DNA from: Rhododendron vialii
Lineage: Eukaryota; Streptophyta; Magnoliopsida; Ericales; Ericaceae
Length of the DNA stretch: 64,000 bases
Direction: 5' to 3'
Assembly: GCF_030253575.1 (NCBI RefSeq)
Contig: NC_080564.1
Location: 26,144,561-26,208,560, forward strand
Within the stretch, counting starts at the first letter, position 1; the number at the start of each line of letters is the position of its first letter. Both the position numbers and the translations under genes were made by a program. The notes beneath the pieces are model-generated. The model worked only from the letters and a program-made list of their open reading frames with translations. It was not told the origin of the DNA and made no database searches. Positions 42,826-55,223 of this stretch are shown one piece after another.

Positions 42826-42959
42826 GTCTGGTCCGTCCTTCAAAGCTCCGCCCATTGTTTTTTTGGGAACAGGTTCTTGTATTCACAAACAGCCCAAAGA
42901 TGTCAAAAAAGAGGGGCAACCCTCATATACAAATTAATCACCAAGGCCAAGTATAATCA

Positions 42960-43045
42960 AAGGGCTTTGTAGCTCAATGATTATCTCCTGATCCTCCGGT
43001 AAGGGAGATCAGGGTTCAAGTTTCGGTAGAGGCGTTTGAGATTTA
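42960..43045 (+). repeat. tRNA-like Pol III promoter unit (SINE head)
   Basis: GTAGCTCAATGATTATCTC (box-A-like) and AGGGTTCAAGTTTCGGTA (box-B-like) flank a stem CTCCTGATCCTCC / GGGAGATCAGG, a layout like that at 32468-32538. No canonical acceptor stem, so it is not a functional tRNA gene. Confidence 0.4.
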
Positions 43046-43771
43046 TAATTATGTATAGGAAAAAAAAATGGCTAAACATTTAATGGGTTTTAGTTCAGTT
43101 GGCATCTCCTCCGACTTATTTGTCTAGGGCCACGACATTTGTTAATTAGTGACCAATATACCCTCTCTCTCTCTCTCTCCTCTACTCATTTCTTCCTTTT
43201 TTTACCCCACCGCAGACGCAGAGAACAAACCCAGTTCTCACTTATCATTTCTCTCATCTGTTTCTTTTAGAGACCCATACAAGAAAGTGTATCAAAATAC
43301 ATTCTATTGCTGGAAAAAAGAAAATCAGAACCTCTTCCTCAACCAGTAGAAAATTTGAAGAATCAGATTGAAAGTAAAGGATGGTGGCGTTGCATTATTC
43401 ATCGACAATCGATCTAGAAAATTTGAAGAAACATATTGAAAGTAAAGGGCAGAAGAGGAACAAATGGGAGAGAAGGGCGCAAGGGACATGAGATAGGGAA
43501 ATGGGTTCTCGAGAGAAGTCGGTGAGGTGAGAGAATGAAGTACAACTCTGCAGTAGAAAAGTCAGTCGGATGAGAGAGAAGGGGTATAAATGTAAACAAA
43601 CTCAACAGCTTACATTAGGGAAACAAAACATCAAAAGAAAGAGACAGGTCCACATTATCCTAGCTAAGAATCATCTGGCCTATATTAGAAGCAAAGATAG
43701 CAGGATTGGTTGCCTTGTAGCCTTTTGACAAATTCCGTGGTTAATCATAGTACTTGCAAAGACAATACAAA
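43046..43771. other. Upstream region of the SDR gene
   Basis: Contains a CT run (about 43161-43181) and a repeated AAATTTGAAGAA.CA.ATTGAAAGTAAAGG block (43349-43380 and 43419-43448). No coding exon. Probably includes the SDR promoter. Confidence 0.4.
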
Positions 43772-44985
43772 ATGACAGACACAAGCCCAACAACCATTCC
43801 TACTCATGACTCCACGAATAAGCTACAGGGCAAAGTGGCCATCATCACCGGCGGCGCGAGCGGCATCGGCGAGGCCACCGCCCACCTGTTCGCCGATCGC
43901 GGAGCACGCGCCGTCGTGGTAGCCGACATCCAAGACGACAAGGGCCGACGTGTGGCCGAAGCCGTCGGCGCAAACCGCTGCAGCTACGTCCACTGCGACG
44001 TCACCGACGAAAACCAAGTCCAAGCCACGGTGGACTGGACGGTCAAAACGTATGGCCAGCTCGATATCATGTTCAGCAATGCTGGGATCGTGAGCAGCTC
44101 CGATCAGGTTGTTCTTGATCCTCGATCGAATTACTCGCGCAAATATAGTCCACTACGAAACAAATAAGACATATACTCAGTTTTTAAATAAAAAAATTAA
44201 AGTACTTACGTTCATAATATTTTTAATTTTTTGACGCCTAATTAAAGATATCAATAAATACTTTAATTTAGTGTTGAGAAATATAAAATATTACGGACGA
44301 AGTACTTTCATATTTCGATTTGAAAATTGCTTTTGTCATCACAACTAATTACTAATTATATTTGTCACAAGAGAAATAAATGATTATAATTCGAAACTTG
44401 TTTCATGCTAAATGGTAAATAGCAGTAAATTCCTGAGCATAAAGTTGTACAAACTGTTATGATTCATTTCTTGGCCATTCCGGAAATTATAAAATCTTGA
44501 TTCCGTTCCCGCAGGTGATCCTCGACCTCGATTTCTCCCAATTCGACCGCCTTTTTTTGATCAACGTGCGTGGTATGGCCGCTTGCGTCAAACACGCAGC
44601 GCGTGCGATGGTGGAGCGACGAGTGAGGGGGAGTATTATATGCACGGCGAGCGTGGTGGGGAGCAAAGGGTCGAAAAGGAGGACGGACTACACCATGTCG
44701 AAGCACGCTGTGGTTGGGCTCGTCCGGGCCGCGAGCCAACAGCTTGGGGAGCACGGTATAAGGGTGAACAGCGTGTCGCCGTACGCAGTGGCCACGCCGT
44801 TGCTGCAGGAAGCACACAGGAAGGAGGCGGAGGAGATTGAGAAGGTTTACGAGGCTCTCACTCCGTTGAAAGGGATCGTGTTGAGAGTCAACCACGTAGC
44901 AGATGCCGTGTTGTTTCTGGCCTCTGATGAATCCGCATTTGTCTCCGGGCATGACCTCATCGTTGACGGTGGGTTCGTAAGGTGA
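43772..44985 (+). CDS. NAD(H)-dependent short-chain dehydrogenase/reductase (SDR110C-type)
   Basis: Exons 43772-44107 and 44515-44985 join in frame across a 407-bp GT-AG intron, giving 268 aa, normal for classical SDRs. The cofactor loop TGGASGIG is at 26-33, and Asp52 at the end of the second strand (VVVADI) favours NAD over NADP. NAG lies at 103-105. The catalytic tetrad is complete: Asn129, Ser158 (CTASVVG), Tyr171 and Lys175 (YTMSK). The C-terminal FVSGHDLIVDGGF is typical. Plant members of this group include ABA2-like xanthoxin, secoisolariciresinol and other secondary-metabolite dehydrogenases; the substrate cannot be told here. ATG 43772 is the first in-frame ATG. Exon 1 is markedly GC-rich compared with the intron. 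It converges with the receptor kinase gene, the stop codons being 480 bp apart. Confidence 0.93.
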
Positions 44986-45464
44986 TCTTCACCGTCGAAA
45001 AATCAAATTTATCACTTGTACACATTAGTACATTGTTGATCTTCATTCCATCTTTTTGCCAGTGTTGTGCCCCTGGCTATGGAGCCCTGTATGTATTTAG
45101 TGGTCTTGTGAACGATGAATGTGGAATTTCCTCTAGCACTTCAACTTTTGCTCAGATTTGAGAATGAATTGAATGCTCAGATTAATCACTTAACAATACT
45201 CAATTGAGCTGAGTTTTGCTAGAGTAGCTTAAAAAACTAAAGCCTGAATCTGATCATCAGTACATTCTCGCATCAGTTCTTGTCAACATTACTGAACCAT
45301 TTCTAAATTTTACCAAATCGTGCGCAAAATTTGGACCAGATCATATTCATAAAGCTTTCACAATATCAAGAGAATCATCCGCATCAACAACAAAAAAAAA
45401 AGTGCAAGAAGAATGCACTTACAAGACTCTAATATACACACCCCATGGAAAGGTGAAAAGGAGA

Positions 45465-48400
45465 TCAAGCATAATCGGAATGAGAGTCGTAGAAATCGCT
45501 AGGGTAAGGCGACATAACCTCTTCCTCTAAAAACTGCAGCACTTGCTGCATCGCTGGCCTGTCATCTGGATTTGCAGCGGTGCATTTCGCTGCTATCTCT
45601 ATGATTGCTTCTACGGTTTCAGCATCCGTGTCGGTGCATCTTCTATCCACTACGTCTTCCAATCTGTTCTCTCTTAGCAGAGTGTTCATCTGTGGATTTT
45701 TTAGGACAAGGGAATAGGATGTGACACTACGTTATTAGAGGAACAACAAATGGGAGATATTAGAAGGGAAATATTGAGCATATGTAAGGGAGAAAGTGAG
45801 AGTATCCTTACCCAACCAACAACGTTTAGGCCTTGTTTAACGAAAGAAGGATCTGTGGGTCTCTTTCCGGTTACAAGCTCTAACAGGAGGACTCCAAAGC
45901 TATACACATCTGACTTCTCAGTGGCTCTTCCACTCTGCAGATATTCTGTTTCCAAACAACATGTTAATTGCATTTTGTCAGTTTAACCTTTGATAAATGG
46001 GGACAAGTTGAGCAAATACTCCATCCCCTAATCTCACTCACCCCTTTTCCGTATTTTTATTTTTGGAATGAGACATGTGATTACTGCATTAAATTTGAGA
46101 ATGGAAGGCAATAATTAACAGCATTGCATTGGCCCTTAATTCTCAGTTTGGAAAAATAATAATAATAATAATAATGCCCCTTAATTCTGACCAAAATGAC
46201 ATTTTGGCAAAGCCAAAAATTTGCTATGGCAATCAATTATAGGGACTCATATGGGTAGTTTTGGAAAACTAAACTTATACGTTGGCTCTTCAAAAGAGGA
46301 CTAATAATGCCAGACATCCCAAAATGAATCTGTAATTTGGGACAGAGGGTGCAAAAGCAGAAAAGCGTGACTAACGGAGATCAAAAGGCGTGACTAAAGG
46401 AGATCAAAATGAACATACTCGTTGCAGGAAACAATGACCAGATTGTCAAGGCCTGATTTATGCAGAAGTTCTGAAAAATGTGATGGCAATTAAAACCAAC
46501 TTTGTTAAACAGGTTACAAATCTTGGATATCTACCATAGGAAAATCAGAAACCTCCAGAGGATATGGAGAGGGAAACAATGGAGAGAGGATCCTGATCCA
46601 GCACAATCACCCAGTCCAAAGCATCACAAGCATTGGTACTGTAACATTTAACCAACTGCCTGCTCAAATAGTCCAAATGCTAAAATCAAGTTGATTTTAG
46701 TGCCAACCTTGCTCTAAAAAACTAAACTATTTTTAGTCATAATGTGACTAATGACTTTCTACTTTTTAGCCTCTATTTGTTTTCCCTGATAAATTATCTC
46801 AACCAGTCCAACTTTTGATGAACTGATTGTTGATTGATCATCTAAAAATACGAATGAATGAAGTTTATTCTTAGAAAACCGAAGGTAAGTCCAAGAACGA
46901 AGAGGCTCTCTGCTCTGGACAAACACAGACTTCTAATTATCTTAGTAACCGGAAGTAAGAAAAAGGGAGAATTGACTGACACAAAAAGCAGACACCATAG
47001 TAAATCTAAAGATTAAAACGCACCTGGTGCCAAATAACCAAAAGTTCCAGCAACCACCGTTGTCACATGGGCATCCTCATCTACCAAAAGCTTGGCAAGG
47101 CCAAAATCTGAGACACGAGGTTCTAGGTTTTCGTCAAGGAGTATATTGCTGGACTTTATATCCCGATGAACTATCCTTGGACAGCAGTCGTGATGCAAGT
47201 ATGCCAAACCCCGTGCAGAGCCAAATGCTATTCTTAGACGAGCATTCCAGTTCAAGGATCGTTTTCCTTCTCCATGTTCTAAAAGAAAGGGAAGGTGATA
47301 TTAGCTAAACCAGGAATCATTATGCCGCAGAACCTACAAGAACCCTTTTTTCTCCTTTCTTTTTGGTGGTCTAAATCTGTTGCAGCTTTTTAGTGAGTTT
47401 GGTTCAAAACTTGCTACTGAACTTGCGGTTATAGCCAAAATGGAAGTGGAACTGATATTTTTGAATCTTGAAAAGAGGGAAAAATAATAGAGGATGGTTG
47501 TGAGAAAACTCAATCATCAAAGAGAGCTTGCTACACTGAAACAGAAGTTACAGAACAAAAATAAGGAAGATGGAAAAAATATCCCCAACCTAAGTTCAAA
47601 AAACAAAGGAAAAATCTGGTCATTATATGTGATGAAACAGTCAAATTACCTAACATGCAACCCTTGAGATAATTATGTGAGATTGTGCCTTTCCTGATAT
47701 AAGTGATGGTGCAACTTGACATTAGGATAGGAAGTATTTTCATTGCAACACCAGAGGTAAGAGATTGGGGTATTTGGTGCTTAGAATAAACCTCGGAAAA
47801 GAGCATCATTTTAGAAAATTGGCATTGTTCCTAGATCACCATTTAGGTCTCCAACGTCCCGCAAGTTATGGTTCCCTTAAAATCTAGAAAAGATGAATTG
47901 GTTTTGAGCTCACCTAGAAAACATTGTCAAGGATGAAAAACAAAACTCGAGCTGTGATGCGTGTACATTGTAGTGGCTGACAGAAAACGAACTTGTTAAA
48001 AGTGAAACATACCATGCAAGAAATCATCCAAGCTTCCCATGGCCAAATAGTCATAGATAAGGAGCTTTTGCGAAGGGAGCCTGCAGTACCCTCTCAAATT
48101 GACAAGATTTATGTGCTTGACACTGCCTAATATCTCCAGCTCCCTCTCAAAAACCTGATCAGATCCTTCACGGCTCCGATCAATCCTTTTAACCGCAAAT
48201 GTACCACAATCATTCATGACCATCCGATAGACAGTACCAAATCCACCGGATCCCACAACATCCTCTACGTCAAGGGATTCTAGCTTTTCTATGATCTCAC
48301 ATGACGGATAGGGAAGGTCACCATGGAAAGTGATAAGTTTGGTGCCTATCAACATAACGAAAGTTTAGAAGGCTGCCACACAATATAAAGAATGAAATAT

Positions 48401-51162
48401 GAAACTTTAAGAAATGTGCGACTAACCGGTATCGTGATGAACTTGTTTTTTGACTTCCGTATATTTCTTAGCAGCCCTTTCCTTCTTCGATAGAAACCAT
48501 ATCCATAGGAAGCTAAGTAGCACGACAAGCACAAGACCCAAGATGGACATCGCGCCAATCACGATCCCTTTGATGTAGTGAGACGATCGCTTTGTAGGTA
48601 CTACAGAAATCAGACAATTGGAAAATAAACATTATGAGTGAAAAAATGCACTACTTGCATTATTTCTTATTTGTTTGAGGTGCAAAAAGAGTTGATCAAT
48701 CTCTTACCTGTAGCTTCATCACTTTCAGCATGTGGTAGCACCGCTGGGAATCCTAGTGATGTTCTACATGGTTTGTTCACTTGTCGGCCACAGAGGTCTA
48801 AATTGCCAATAAACCTAGGCATAATGAGGTAGCATTCAAAGTAAGCTTAAAGCTTTATAAAATGTGGAAAAGAAAAACTACTTGAAATAAGTTAGTGATG
48901 ATTAACAAAATTTAAAATACTGTAGTGAATGAACCCATTGGATTAGAATAGTGGTCCTGAACGTTTACAGCAGTCAATGAAGTCAAGGGTTTGATTTCCC
49001 GTTACTCGGTCGGTAGGGCTTTCACACCCTTCTAAGGATTGAATTTATGACTATTTGTGTTTGTTGTGGACAACTGTATGCTTTGTGGCGCTTTCTTCTG
49101 TCCTAACTGATGTAATCCTTATAAATATCTATAAATTATCACTTGCTGGCATTACCACCTTACCAGTTGAAAAAAAAAAAAAAAAAGACTTGCATAGACA
49201 AATCATGGCATATTGTATTAATAATGGCATTGGCACTGCTTTCAGCAACTCAGAAGAACATTGCATTTAATTAAATAAGAAAATTAGCAACAAGGTGAAA
49301 AGCATCCCCAATTGCCATATAGTCTTGAACCAGCCACATGTATAATGTCCTTACTTCTTTTTTTCTTTTTTTTTGGTTAAATTGTACGATGTATTTTGTT
49401 ATGACAATTCAATGACAAGAATGTGGACACCATATTGGAAACGCAGATGCAAGATTTTATAGGATCTTGAATAGTCTCTTTACAAACCACTCAAAAACTA
49501 TTGATCAGCTCTATAAATTCTTGATTCTGCTTATTACACTGCATGACTTGTATGTTCAAAAGACTGTAAATTTTTCAAAAAATATGTTCAATAGACTATA
49601 ATTTTTTTTCAAGAGAACTACTTTAACAGTGGAAATGAGCAGGTCTTAAAAATGTTCAATTGTAATCTAACTTGGGTAATCGACTTTAGTAGCTTATGAA
49701 ACATTTCCATAACCTCAAGATCAAACTTTGTTAAGAGTGTTTGCTGATACAAGTTTGCGAAATTAGATATTGCTTAGTGCTATTAAGTAGCAGCCCAATA
49801 GGAAAGTGCCCTAAGCAGATGATGATTAACGTTATGCACACAAAGTGAAATTGATGACAAGGAGACTTACGAATCGTTTCCAAAAGTGCTTAGTACTCCA
49901 ACATCTGGGATTTCACCTGATAAAAAATTGGTAGATATATTTCTGCAGTAAACAACACCACATTGACATATAGCGAGTCTTAAGGATTAGATTATTGGGC
50001 GTAAAAGGAAAAAAAAAAATCAGATAACACTGACACAACTGGACTTACAGAGACCGGAGGCGTGTTAGACGGCCAAGAGATGAAGGGATGGCACCCTTAA
50101 GTAAGTTGCTTGACAAATCCCTGCATTGAACTTCTATGAACTTAATTCTAAAGCTCAAAATCCAAAGAATTTCCATGTTTACGACATATTATGCAGTAAC
50201 TGAAGTGGGAATTTTCCAACAAAAAGGAGAAGTGAGGAACATTTCTTACATTATTGTGAGTGAAGAAAGATTCCCAATATCTGATGGTATGCCTCCTTGG
50301 AGATAATTAGCCCTCAAGTACCTATACATTAGATTATAGTAGATATACATATAAATATTTGTAACATTATACATGAGAAAAATACAAAAGAGGCAAAACC
50401 CAATTTCACTCACAGGGCTCTGAGGTCAGAACAATTTCCAATTTCACTAGGAATAACGCCATGTAAGCTGTTCTGGTGAAGTGCCCTGAGGTTGGCAAAA
50501 CAGGAGAGAGAGAGAGAAAAAACAAAAACAAAAACAAAAACAAAAGAAGAAAAAGTTAAAATCAGATATTGTTCCAGGTAACTTGGAGAAATTATATTTG
50601 GGGAAAACATATATTTGGTACTTCCACTTACAGTCTCTGTAAACTACTGAGTTTTCCAACGCTTGGAGAAATTATCCCAGAAAGTTGCATATAAGGTAGA
50701 TTTCTTCAAAACCCAAATCAAGAAATAGGCTCAGAAATATAAAAAGGCAATAAAATAGAGCGAACAATGTTGACTAAATGCACAAAAAAAAAAAAAAAAA
50801 AAAAAAAAGATAGAGAGAGAGAGAGAGATGCATACATAGAGAAAACTGTACTGTCAGCTGGATTGCAAGTGATACCAGTCCAGTTGCAAGGAGTGTTATC
50901 AGAATCATCCCAGTTGCTCAGAAAGTTCTTGGTATCATTCAAAGTTGTTTTGAGTTCCAGCAATGTAATACCTATAAACCAAATAGGAGAACCAAAAACG
51001 TTAGTCCTGTAAAGCTTGCAAAAAAGAAAAAAAAAAAATTTCAAAATGTGGTGTGTTGAGATATGGAGAATAAAATGTACCATCTTGAGTGAGAGCAAGA
51101 GAGAGAGAGCTGAAAAGGGTTGATGCCAAAATTGCTGAGAATACCCAAACCAACACACCCAT
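45465..51162 (-). CDS. LRR receptor-like serine/threonine kinase, FEI/At5g62710 type
   Basis: Thirteen minus-strand exons join in frame to 601 aa: 51162-51081, 50971-50836, 50703-50632, 50485-50414, 50321-50250, 50120-50049, 49942-49871, 48814-48708, 48600-48427, 48345-48013, 47278-47024, 45945-45812, 45689-45465. A signal peptide (about 1-24) precedes [16 protein letters not shown] and a short LRR domain. Five exons of exactly 72 bp each carry one LRR-length unit (about 73-193). A cap with DLCGR follows, then a membrane helix at about 240-265. The kinase has the glycine loop GSGGFGTVY (318-326), Lys339, Glu355, HRD 435-437 and DFG 455-457, so it is an RD kinase with every catalytic residue present. 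The protein ends YDSHSDYA. It resembles Arabidopsis At5g62710, related to FEI1/FEI2 cell-wall receptors. The ligand is unknown. Intron 7 (48815-49870) holds a SINE-like insertion. Confidence 0.93.
48940..49187 (+). mobile_element. SINE-like insertion in the receptor-kinase gene (intron 7)
   Basis: The plus strand has a box-A-like GGATTAGAATAGTGGTCC and box-B-like AAGGGTTTGATTTCCC 30-40 bp apart, then a body ending CCAGTTG followed by about 17 A residues (49170-49186). This matches a tRNA-derived SINE inserted antisense to the host gene. No target duplication was found. Confidence 0.45.
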
Positions 51163-51539
51163 TTTTGCTTTCTTGATCCAGATGGGTTCTCTCCGTGGCT
51201 AGGGTTTCTTGCAGAAACTACTAGGAACTGGTCACTACTAGTCACTTTACCTCCTGTGTTGGTAATGGTGGGGTCATCTAATGAGATTTGTGATAATTGT
51301 AGGGTCTACGTTGAAATTTTAATTTTGGTAAAGGCGCGAAGAGAGAGAAGGAGGGGTCAACTTTTGTTGAAAAAACTACTCTTTTCGTCTGGATATTCTC
51401 ATCTGTGGATATCAAATAAAATTCATTATACGATTTGAACTATTAATTTTATAGAGAATGATGCAAAAATAATAGGAGTATTGAAAAGGATGTTTATGCT
51501 AGTGATAAATTTAAGTAGGGTAATTTTTTAATTTTGTCT

Positions 51540-51830
51540 TTATTTAATTTTTTTGCATTTATTAATTTTACGTTAAACTTTTATGTGATATGGATGAGTA
51601 AGAACGAAATGAATCGAAAAAGTAAAAATATTTATTACTTTTATACAAGTATTTTGAAAAATATTTAAAAAAAAACTTAAAAAGTCAGTTTTTAGACCTT
51701 TTCTTGAATATTTTTCAAAATACTTGTTTAAAAGTCATAATTTTTTTACTTTTCCGATTCCTCTCATCCATATCACATAAAAATTTGACGTAAAATTAAC
51801 AAGGGCAAAAAAAAATTAAATTAGGACAAA
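51540..51830. repeat. Foldback element upstream of the receptor kinase
   Basis: The left arm contains TTACGTTAAACTTTTATGTG and GTATTTTGAAAAATATT; the right arm contains the inverted AATATTTTTCAAAATACTTG and CACATAAAAATTTGACGTAA. The centre is near 51690. It lies about 0.4 kb 5' of the receptor-kinase start codon. Confidence 0.65.
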
Positions 51831-52390
51831 CCCAAAAACTTGTAGTGCATAATAAGCCTAAACACCGAAACTCAAAAAAAATTAAATAGGCATCCTATAT
51901 TTAGGTTCATCCTCAAATATTCATTGCCCTAAACTCAAATCATATTTATTTTCAGAACAATAGGAAGTCACGATTTTGCAGAGACTGCATAATAATTATT
52001 CAAATTGATTATTATGTTCAATTAACCTAATTGAAATACCCCATTAATATCTAAAAATGACCTATTTAGATCGTTAAATAAAATTATATTGAATCCCAAA
52101 TTGGATCATATAAAAAATCTCATGAAAGATCTTCATGATTGTTGCAATAATTTTTATTGGTTTTCCCCTGGTATCTAATACTCTGAGGCTCTATTTAGGT
52201 TCTTATTTTTTAAGTACTTATTTTTCGTTTTATCAAACAAATCATTCTCTCACGATACATTTTATTTAATTCAAAACATAAATACTTATTTTTGGAAAAA
52301 AAATACTTATTTTAGGCAAAGCCAAAAAGACTCTTTGAAAATGTGCATAGTTCCGATAATAAAAGAAACGAAAAAAAAGAAAAGAAAAAA

Positions 52391-52437
<47 letters not shown>

Positions 52438-53200
52438 GTGCATAGAAATTGTGGAGAGAGAAAGAGGAGTAGCCGTTGTCCCCGTGAAATTCAAAACACG
52501 GATTTATAACACCACTCTCGAGTATCTAGAAACAAGCAGACTCGCTGTGAAGAAGCGACACGCGTCACTGACTTTTGAACTTTGACAGGTGCGAAGCGTG
52601 GAGCGGAGAGTAGTAGTAGAAGATTATTTCAACATTAAAGGAGGTACGGCTTCTTTGGATTTTTGCCGTTTCGACAAAAGTCTGAAAAGCTACACTGCCC
52701 CAAGTCAGAGAGAGAGAGAGAGGGTACCAAAGAGAAACTTTAAATATGCCGGGGGAATGCTAACATACAATCGCTGTTCAGTGCTCTCTCTGAGCGACCA
52801 ATGGAACAGGCATGAGTGGGATGGCCCCCACTGGATTTTGCACTGATTTGAGAGGGAAATTGTACATTTTGGAGGGAAAGTAGCAGCTTTCAAGAAAAAT
52901 TACTTCAAGGACCTGCTTGGATGGAGTAAAAAGGAGAGAGGAAAAATAAGAGGGGTATATGGAGAAGGGTTCACTCTTTTTCCCTTGCTTGGCATTCCAA
53001 TTTCTTCCCCTGTTATATTTAACCTTCTCTTTGTTTTCACCGGTTTAAGGGATTGTCCGGGATTTATTTTGGGCTCCTCTTGAAGTCCTCAAAAATAATC
53101 CGGCTGTGGAGGGGTATTTTGTGAAAAATACCCCTCGTTATCCCTTTTTCCCATTTACCATTCAACCAACTTCTACTTTTCATTCTACCCAAAATCATAA
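51831..53200. other. Intergenic, with an AT microsatellite at 52393-52434
   Basis: Contains a run of about 21 AT units and a short GA tract near 52708-52721. The opposing frames at 52343-52585 and 52312-52494 arise from the AT run. No gene seen. Confidence 0.5.
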
Positions 53201-53202
53201 GA

Positions 53203-53560
53203 TCTTCGCACCGTTCTAATAAATTGAAAATTTAAACACTTAATTTTTAACTATATTTGTTAATATATAAACGGTGTAAAAAAATAAGTGTTCCAATTTT
53301 TAATCCGTTTTAACCGGTGCGAAGATCTTAGTTTTCTGATTATTTATCCTAAATGGTCATAATTAAATTTTGACTCTATGGCTCTCGTTGGTTAGCCCTA
53401 AGAGATATTTGATTCTACAACTTTTTTAGGACTAATCAACGAGAGCCTTAGAGTCAAAATTTAATTATGACCATTTAAGATAAAATAATCAGAAAACTAA
53501 AATCTTTCTACCGGTTCAAACAGAGTGAAATTTGAAACACTTAATTTTTTTTTTAAAAAC
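53203..53560. repeat. Nested foldback repeat
   Basis: AAGATCTTCGCACCGTTCTA near 53203 is mirrored by ACCGGTGCGAAGATCTTAGT near 53315. TTTTCTGATTATTTATCCT...CTCTCGTTGGTTAG (about 53330-53395) is mirrored by CTAATCAACGAGAGCC...AATAATCAGAAAAC (about 53432-53500). A third, direct copy of the first arm follows at about 53500-53550. Two hairpins therefore lie side by side and share edges. Confidence 0.65.
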
Positions 53561-53973
53561 CAAATTTTATAAAAAAAAGTTGTTTAATAATAATACTAAA
53601 TTCGTTAATTTGTTAGTAGAAATAAATATTACGACTTAAATTGTGAAAGAATAATTAAATTTGCAATTACATATAAAACGTAATACATAAATTAATTTAG
53701 GGACTGCACAAGGACAAAAGGGTCATTCAGCTTGTTATATCATCCACCCTTTCTTATACCTCCTATTAATCCTCCATCCAAACCAAGTATTATTTAATTC
53801 CTTTTCTTTTATACCTCATCAAAACAACCTACTATTTAATTTCCCCTCCATAAATATCACATAAATGTGGGCCACCCCTTATTAACTAATACCTCTTACT
53901 ATCTTATCTCCCTTATTAACTAATACCCCCAATTTTTTCCCCACATCCAAATGGGCCCCAAGGGTAAATATCA

Positions 53974-54225
53974 CTTAGGTGGTGTTCCAACTAAACTTCT
54001 TTTTTAAAAAGTATTTTTTTAAATTTTAAATTCAAATATAATAAAAATGAAAAATAATTTTTTAATTTTTTTTGCACCGTATAAAAGATCTCAATGAAAT
54101 CTATCAAATAAAATTCATATTTGGAGGAAAATTATTTGCGTAAATATATGATTTTTGGGCTTGAAATTACATTCTTTTTTCCAAAACCTTCTTTTTTGAA
54201 AGTTGTAACACCCCCACCACCCCCC
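53974..54225. mobile_element. MITE, family D (copy 1)
   Basis: Begins GGTGGTGTTCCAACTAAACT and ends with TTGTAACACCCCC. The interior ATGAAAAATAATTTTTTAAT, AAAAGATCTCAATGAAATCT and AAATTATTTGCGTAAATA is shared in the same order with 56686-56915, which has better-preserved ends. Confidence 0.6.
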
Positions 54226-55215
54226 GATTTTTTTTAAATAATAATCTGTAGTCCAAATGGGTTGGAGCGTTCACAACCGTCGGATAATATTTTTAAAGAT
54301 CGAGATTTTAAAAAATCTATTTGGGGAAAGCTTTTTAAAGTTTAAACAGTTAGATGCAAAGATGAATGATTGTGATTGGACTGCAGAGACTCTTTGCTAT
54401 CCAACTGCTGAGAATCCAGCTCCTTTTTTAAATGACAGAAGATACCTCTTTAGTGCTGTTTGAGAAATGATGGTAATGAATCTCCTGTGGTTTCAATGTT
54501 TAAAAATGAAGTGATTTTTGCACTCCTCTTTAGTTACGCATACTTTTTTTTAATTCATTTGAATTTATTATCTTGCCCTTCAATCAACACACTTTTTCAC
54601 ACATTCAAGAATAATATTGTAAATTCATGTGGATAAAAACAAAATAATAAATATGAATGACTAAAATGAGAGTGAAAATCACTTTCTTTTTTTAAATGAC
54701 ATGATTTAACAATTGATAGTTGATTTTGTAATATATGAGATTATTCAAAAGGTATTGAATTTTGTTACCATACTAGTGCATGTTCGTGTCTGAAGGCACG
54801 ACACAACGTATCTAAAGTCACGTTGCTAGTGCATGCCTGAAGGCACGACTTCACGATCAGCACACTGCAAATAAATACTGGATATTGAATCCAATATATC
54901 AACCTCTGTCTAAGAGTAATATTATAAGAGCCAACATTTTAAAATTTAAACATACCAACCAATGCTCTACATTAACTAAATCAGTAAATGATGAAAAATA
55001 ATAATGGAAACTCTTTTTGGTACTGGTTTTGGCCTTTTAATTTAATTTATAAAAATGTGAGAGCAATAGGAGTAGGGGAGGAAAATTATCATCCCTCAAA
55101 TTGGGTGTTTTTGATTTATGCAGCCTTATACCTGAGAAAAAAAGATGAAACACTCAGTCATAAACTATTGTTCACACACTGCATGCGCTTACACATTTTT
55201 AACTTAAAATGGATG
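54226..55215. other. Intergenic, nothing recognised
   Basis: AT-rich sequence. A GCCTGAAGGCACGAC-like motif appears twice near 54790-54850. The frame at 54988-55278 shows no domain and runs into the next MITE. Confidence 0.45.
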
Positions 55216-55223
55216 GCCAATAG

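Noticed and set aside
43754..43771. Extended SDR start six codons upstream
   Set aside because: It would need a TTG start; the first true ATG is 43772.
44464..44952. 162-codon minus-strand frame opposite SDR exon 2
   Set aside because: Antisense shadow of a GC-rich exon; the plus strand has the SDR catalytic motifs.
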